Assembly: GCA_023139785.1 (NCBI GenBank)
Contig: JAGLMX010000025.1
Span: forward strand, 1-7,732
Length of the DNA: 7,732 nucleotides
DNA from: Candidatus Aenigmatarchaeota archaeon
GTDB lineage: Archaea > EX4484-52 > B79-G9
Direction of reading: 5' to 3'
A model generated the notes under the pieces. It did no database searches. It was not told where the DNA came from and saw only the letters and a list, made by a program, of their open reading frames with translations. This document shows positions 6,477 through 7,732 of the stretch, one piece after another. The number at the start of each line of letters is the position of its first letter. The stretch's first letter is position 1. The position numbers were made by a program, and so were the translations under genes.

Positions 6477-6973
6477 CAAGACGCAAATTCACTCACAGCT
6501 TCTTTGTACAAGTCATCCCATGAACGGATAAAGTTGTCGTATGTGCTGTAATTAAGTTCTGTATCATTGAAAAAAGAAAACACGGCGCCTTTAACTCTGT
6601 CTACAAGATCTTTTTCTTTACCTATTATCTCTTTGTATATGGGAACGCACCCGTTTTCGTGTAGTTCGTAAAGATCCTTAACCTGCATCCACAAGCCCTC
6701 ATGGTTTGGACTCTGTTCAACTAGATTTTTTACAGTAGTAATATACATACATGTTAACGCATACATATTTTCAATAGTGTCTTGTATGGATGTATCCTGT
6801 GCTTTATTGTTTTTTATAGCTAATAATGTGGAGCATTTCTCATGGTCGCGGTAAAACGGCGTATTCGCTTCGCAATATTGCCAGATAGCTATCTTATTAA
6901 TTATTTTTGCCTGTTCAGCATAGACAGAAAGAAGTTCGCCTTTTTTTTCAGAAGCCATTTTGTTTATAATCAT
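6476..6973 (-). CDS. Hypothetical cytosolic helical protein (orphan)
   Basis: I do not recognise this 165-residue protein. It has no signal peptide or membrane helix. It looks helical and mildly acidic, with aromatic-rich stretches such as IAIWQYCEANTPFYRDHEKC near the N-terminus and YDNFIRSWDDLYKEAV at the C-terminus, and four cysteines (34, 47, 75, 109) with no metal-binding spacing. The start could be the ATG at 6973 or the in-frame ATG at 6958 (MASEKKGELL). A TATA-like element at 6994-7003 predicts transcription start almost exactly at 6973, fitting a leaderless mRNA. It is convergent to the operon, with 21 bases between the stops, and its base composition looks more AT-rich than the operon by eye. 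This suggests an accessory, lineage-specific gene. Confidence 0.7.
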   Translation of the reverse strand: MIINKMASEKKGELLSVYAEQAKIINKIAIWQYCEANTPFYRDHEKCSTLLAIKNNKAQDTSIQDTIENMYALTCMYITTVKNLVEQSPNHEGLWMQVKDLYELHENGCVPIYKEIIGKEKDLVDRVKGAVFSFFNDTELNYSTYDNFIRSWDDLYKEAVSEFAS

Positions 6974-6993
6974 AAATTTAGATGCGATTTAAC

Positions 6994-7003
6994 GTTTAAA
7001 TAA
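6994..7003 (-). promoter_or_regulatory. Putative TATA box for the minus-strand orphan gene
   Basis: Read on the minus strand this is TTATTTAAAC, preceded by the purine-rich GAAATAG. Its centre is about 25 bases before the ATG at 6973, the distance expected when transcription begins at the start codon. Confidence 0.45.
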
Positions 7004-7060
7004 CTATTTCTCAGTGATGATTCGATAAAAGTCACGTATCCGAAGATTTATGACGAGGGC

Positions 7061-7156
7061 TCAGAAAACGAATAAGTTATTGCAGTATTCTCTTTGTTCT
7101 TTGTCAAACCGTTTTTCAAGAAATTTCTCTTCAGCAAGGGCGAAAATAAAGTCTGT
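7061..7156 (-). pseudogene. In-frame continuation after the TAA of the preceding gene
   Basis: Directly after the TAA at 7159-7157, and in the same frame, come 31 sense codons then TGA. The peptide reads TDFIFALAEEKFLEKRFDKE and ends in NNLFVF: alternating hydrophobic and charged residues like a real amphipathic helix and like the gene before it. There is no start codon of its own. The likeliest reading is the original C-terminus, cut off by one nonsense change or a sequencing error. TAA recoding is not known as a normal archaeal mechanism. Chance openness of this length in AT-rich DNA remains possible. Confidence 0.35.
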
Positions 7157-7627
7157 TTACAATTTATCAATCAACTGCATTATTTGGCCATAATGTTTCT
7201 TTATAATTTCAGGTCTTCTAAAATTACGGGCAAATTCAGCAAGTTTATCTATTACTGCAATCAAATTTTTCTTTGAAGGATTCTCAAAATCTGCTCCAAC
7301 TTCTTCAAATTTTGATTTTATCAGAAGTTTCACATCTATCTGTTTCATTTCTTCAAATTCTTGTCTGGACTTGAATTCATGGCATTCCTTCATCATTTCA
7401 AGCACGTCTGAATGCGCACTGACAAAGCACTCAATAATAGCATCGCGCACCATTATTGGAGTAATATCCTTAGATAAATCCACACCATAACACTTTTTGT
7501 CCATACCATTATTTACAATGGCATAGCTTAAGTAGTTTTTCGGCTTTATTCGTAATTCATTTGGACTTGGTGCCGTTTCGTTTTTAACATGGACAAAAGC
7601 GAAAAAATAATCAGAAATACACCACAA
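7157..7627 (-). CDS. Hypothetical helical protein, possibly interrupted at its 3' end
   Basis: This 156-residue frame is of no family I know. The first 40 residues look like a folded N-terminal part (SDYFFAFVHVKNETAPSPNE). The rest is charged and helical, for example EFKSRQEFEEMKQIDVKLL and EFARNFRRPEIIKKHYGQIM. The only start near the beginning is TTG at 7627; an in-frame stop lies three codons further upstream (TAG at 7639-7637). The next internal ATG is at 7504 and would remove the apparently coding N-terminus. After the TAA at 7159-7157 the same frame continues as plausible protein for 31 codons to a TGA at 7063-7061. A weak start plus a suspicious stop suggest a decaying gene or a sequencing error, though a short intact gene cannot be excluded. 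GC looks near 30 percent, lower than the operon. Confidence 0.6.
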   Translation of the reverse strand: MWCISDYFFAFVHVKNETAPSPNELRIKPKNYLSYAIVNNGMDKKCYGVDLSKDITPIMVRDAIIECFVSAHSDVLEMMKECHEFKSRQEFEEMKQIDVKLLIKSKFEEVGADFENPSKKNLIAVIDKLAEFARNFRRPEIIKKHYGQIMQLIDKL

Positions 7628-7653
7628 AAAGAGAATCTACAATCAGGGTAATC

Positions 7654-7732
7654 ATGGGGATAATAGAAAAAATCATAAAAAAATCCAATTACAGATTGAA
7701 TTTCTACGAAGTTATCTCAAACATCAAACTCA
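7654..7732 (+). CDS. Start of an unidentified gene, cut by the window end
   Basis: An ATG at 7654 opens a frame with no stop through the last base, 26 codons in all. It begins MGIIEKIIKKSNYRLNFYEV, a basic, helical, protein-like start. AGGG at 7645-7648 lies five bases before it and can act as a Shine-Dalgarno site. An AT-rich AAAAATAAT at 7602-7610 could be its TATA element. It is divergent from the minus-strand gene whose TTG start is 26 bases away. The product cannot be named from this fragment. Confidence 0.5.
   Translation, partial: MGIIEKIIKKSNYRLNFYEVISNIKL

Noticed and set aside
7004..7075. Plus-strand open stretch ending DDSIKVTYPKIYDEGSENE then TAA
   Set aside because: It reads like the tail of a protein but has no start codon, an upstream in-frame stop at 7001-7003, and only 23 codons; it may be a gene remnant or chance.
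7094..7276. 60-codon plus-strand frame
   Set aside because: It is antisense to the minus-strand gene and its continuation; the Phe-rich product reflects the complement of Lys and Glu codons.
7589..7651. 20-codon plus-strand frame MDKSEKIIRN... just before the partial gene at 7654
   Set aside because: It is very short, is antisense to the start of the minus-strand gene, and has no visible ribosome site; its likeness to the next start (EKII) is probably due to A-rich sequence.
1..7732. CRISPR array, tRNA, rRNA or insertion sequence with transposase
   Set aside because: I found no regularly spaced repeats, no cloverleaf or rRNA-like stretch, and no transposase motif on either strand.

Overview
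The window most likely comes from an archaeon, perhaps a DPANN-type or other uncultivated euryarchaeal lineage. The evidence is TATA-like boxes about 25 nt before putative starts (implying leaderless or short-leader transcripts), few Shine-Dalgarno motifs, a bare T-run as the likely terminator, and single-span surface proteins with short basic cytosolic tails. The lineage is an inference; no rRNA or other marker gene is present.

Layout. Bases 1-324 are non-coding and rich in inverted repeats, including a perfect 15-bp-arm palindrome and an operator-like palindrome next to a TATA-like motif. Bases 325-6454 hold a tight six-gene plus-strand operon with gaps of 3 nt or less, or overlaps: (1) a secreted, C-terminally anchored protein with five disulfide-type beta repeats; (2) a small protein with one membrane span; (3) a secreted, C-terminally anchored protein with a cysteine cluster and short helical repeats, whose signal peptide is encoded in an alternative frame over the end of gene 2; (4) a MoxR-family AAA+ ATPase; (5) a long membrane-anchored DUF58 protein with a vWA-like fold; (6) a 54-residue protein with two membrane spans. 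A T-run follows. Bases 6476-7627 hold two minus-strand orphan genes of lower GC. The second appears to be interrupted by an in-frame TAA. A plus-strand gene starts at 7654 and runs off the window.

How the genes may work together. MoxR ATPases next to DUF58 proteins form a known chaperone-like pair that acts on vWA or membrane-associated partners. Here the usual separate vWA and transglutaminase genes are absent. In their place are three membrane proteins that I do not recognise, two of them large surface proteins. The simplest model is a membrane-spanning complex in which the cytosolic MoxR and DUF58 domains energise or assemble an outward-facing Ig-like protein and helical protein. This is inference from gene order, overlap and predicted topology, and it is the best candidate here for an undescribed system.
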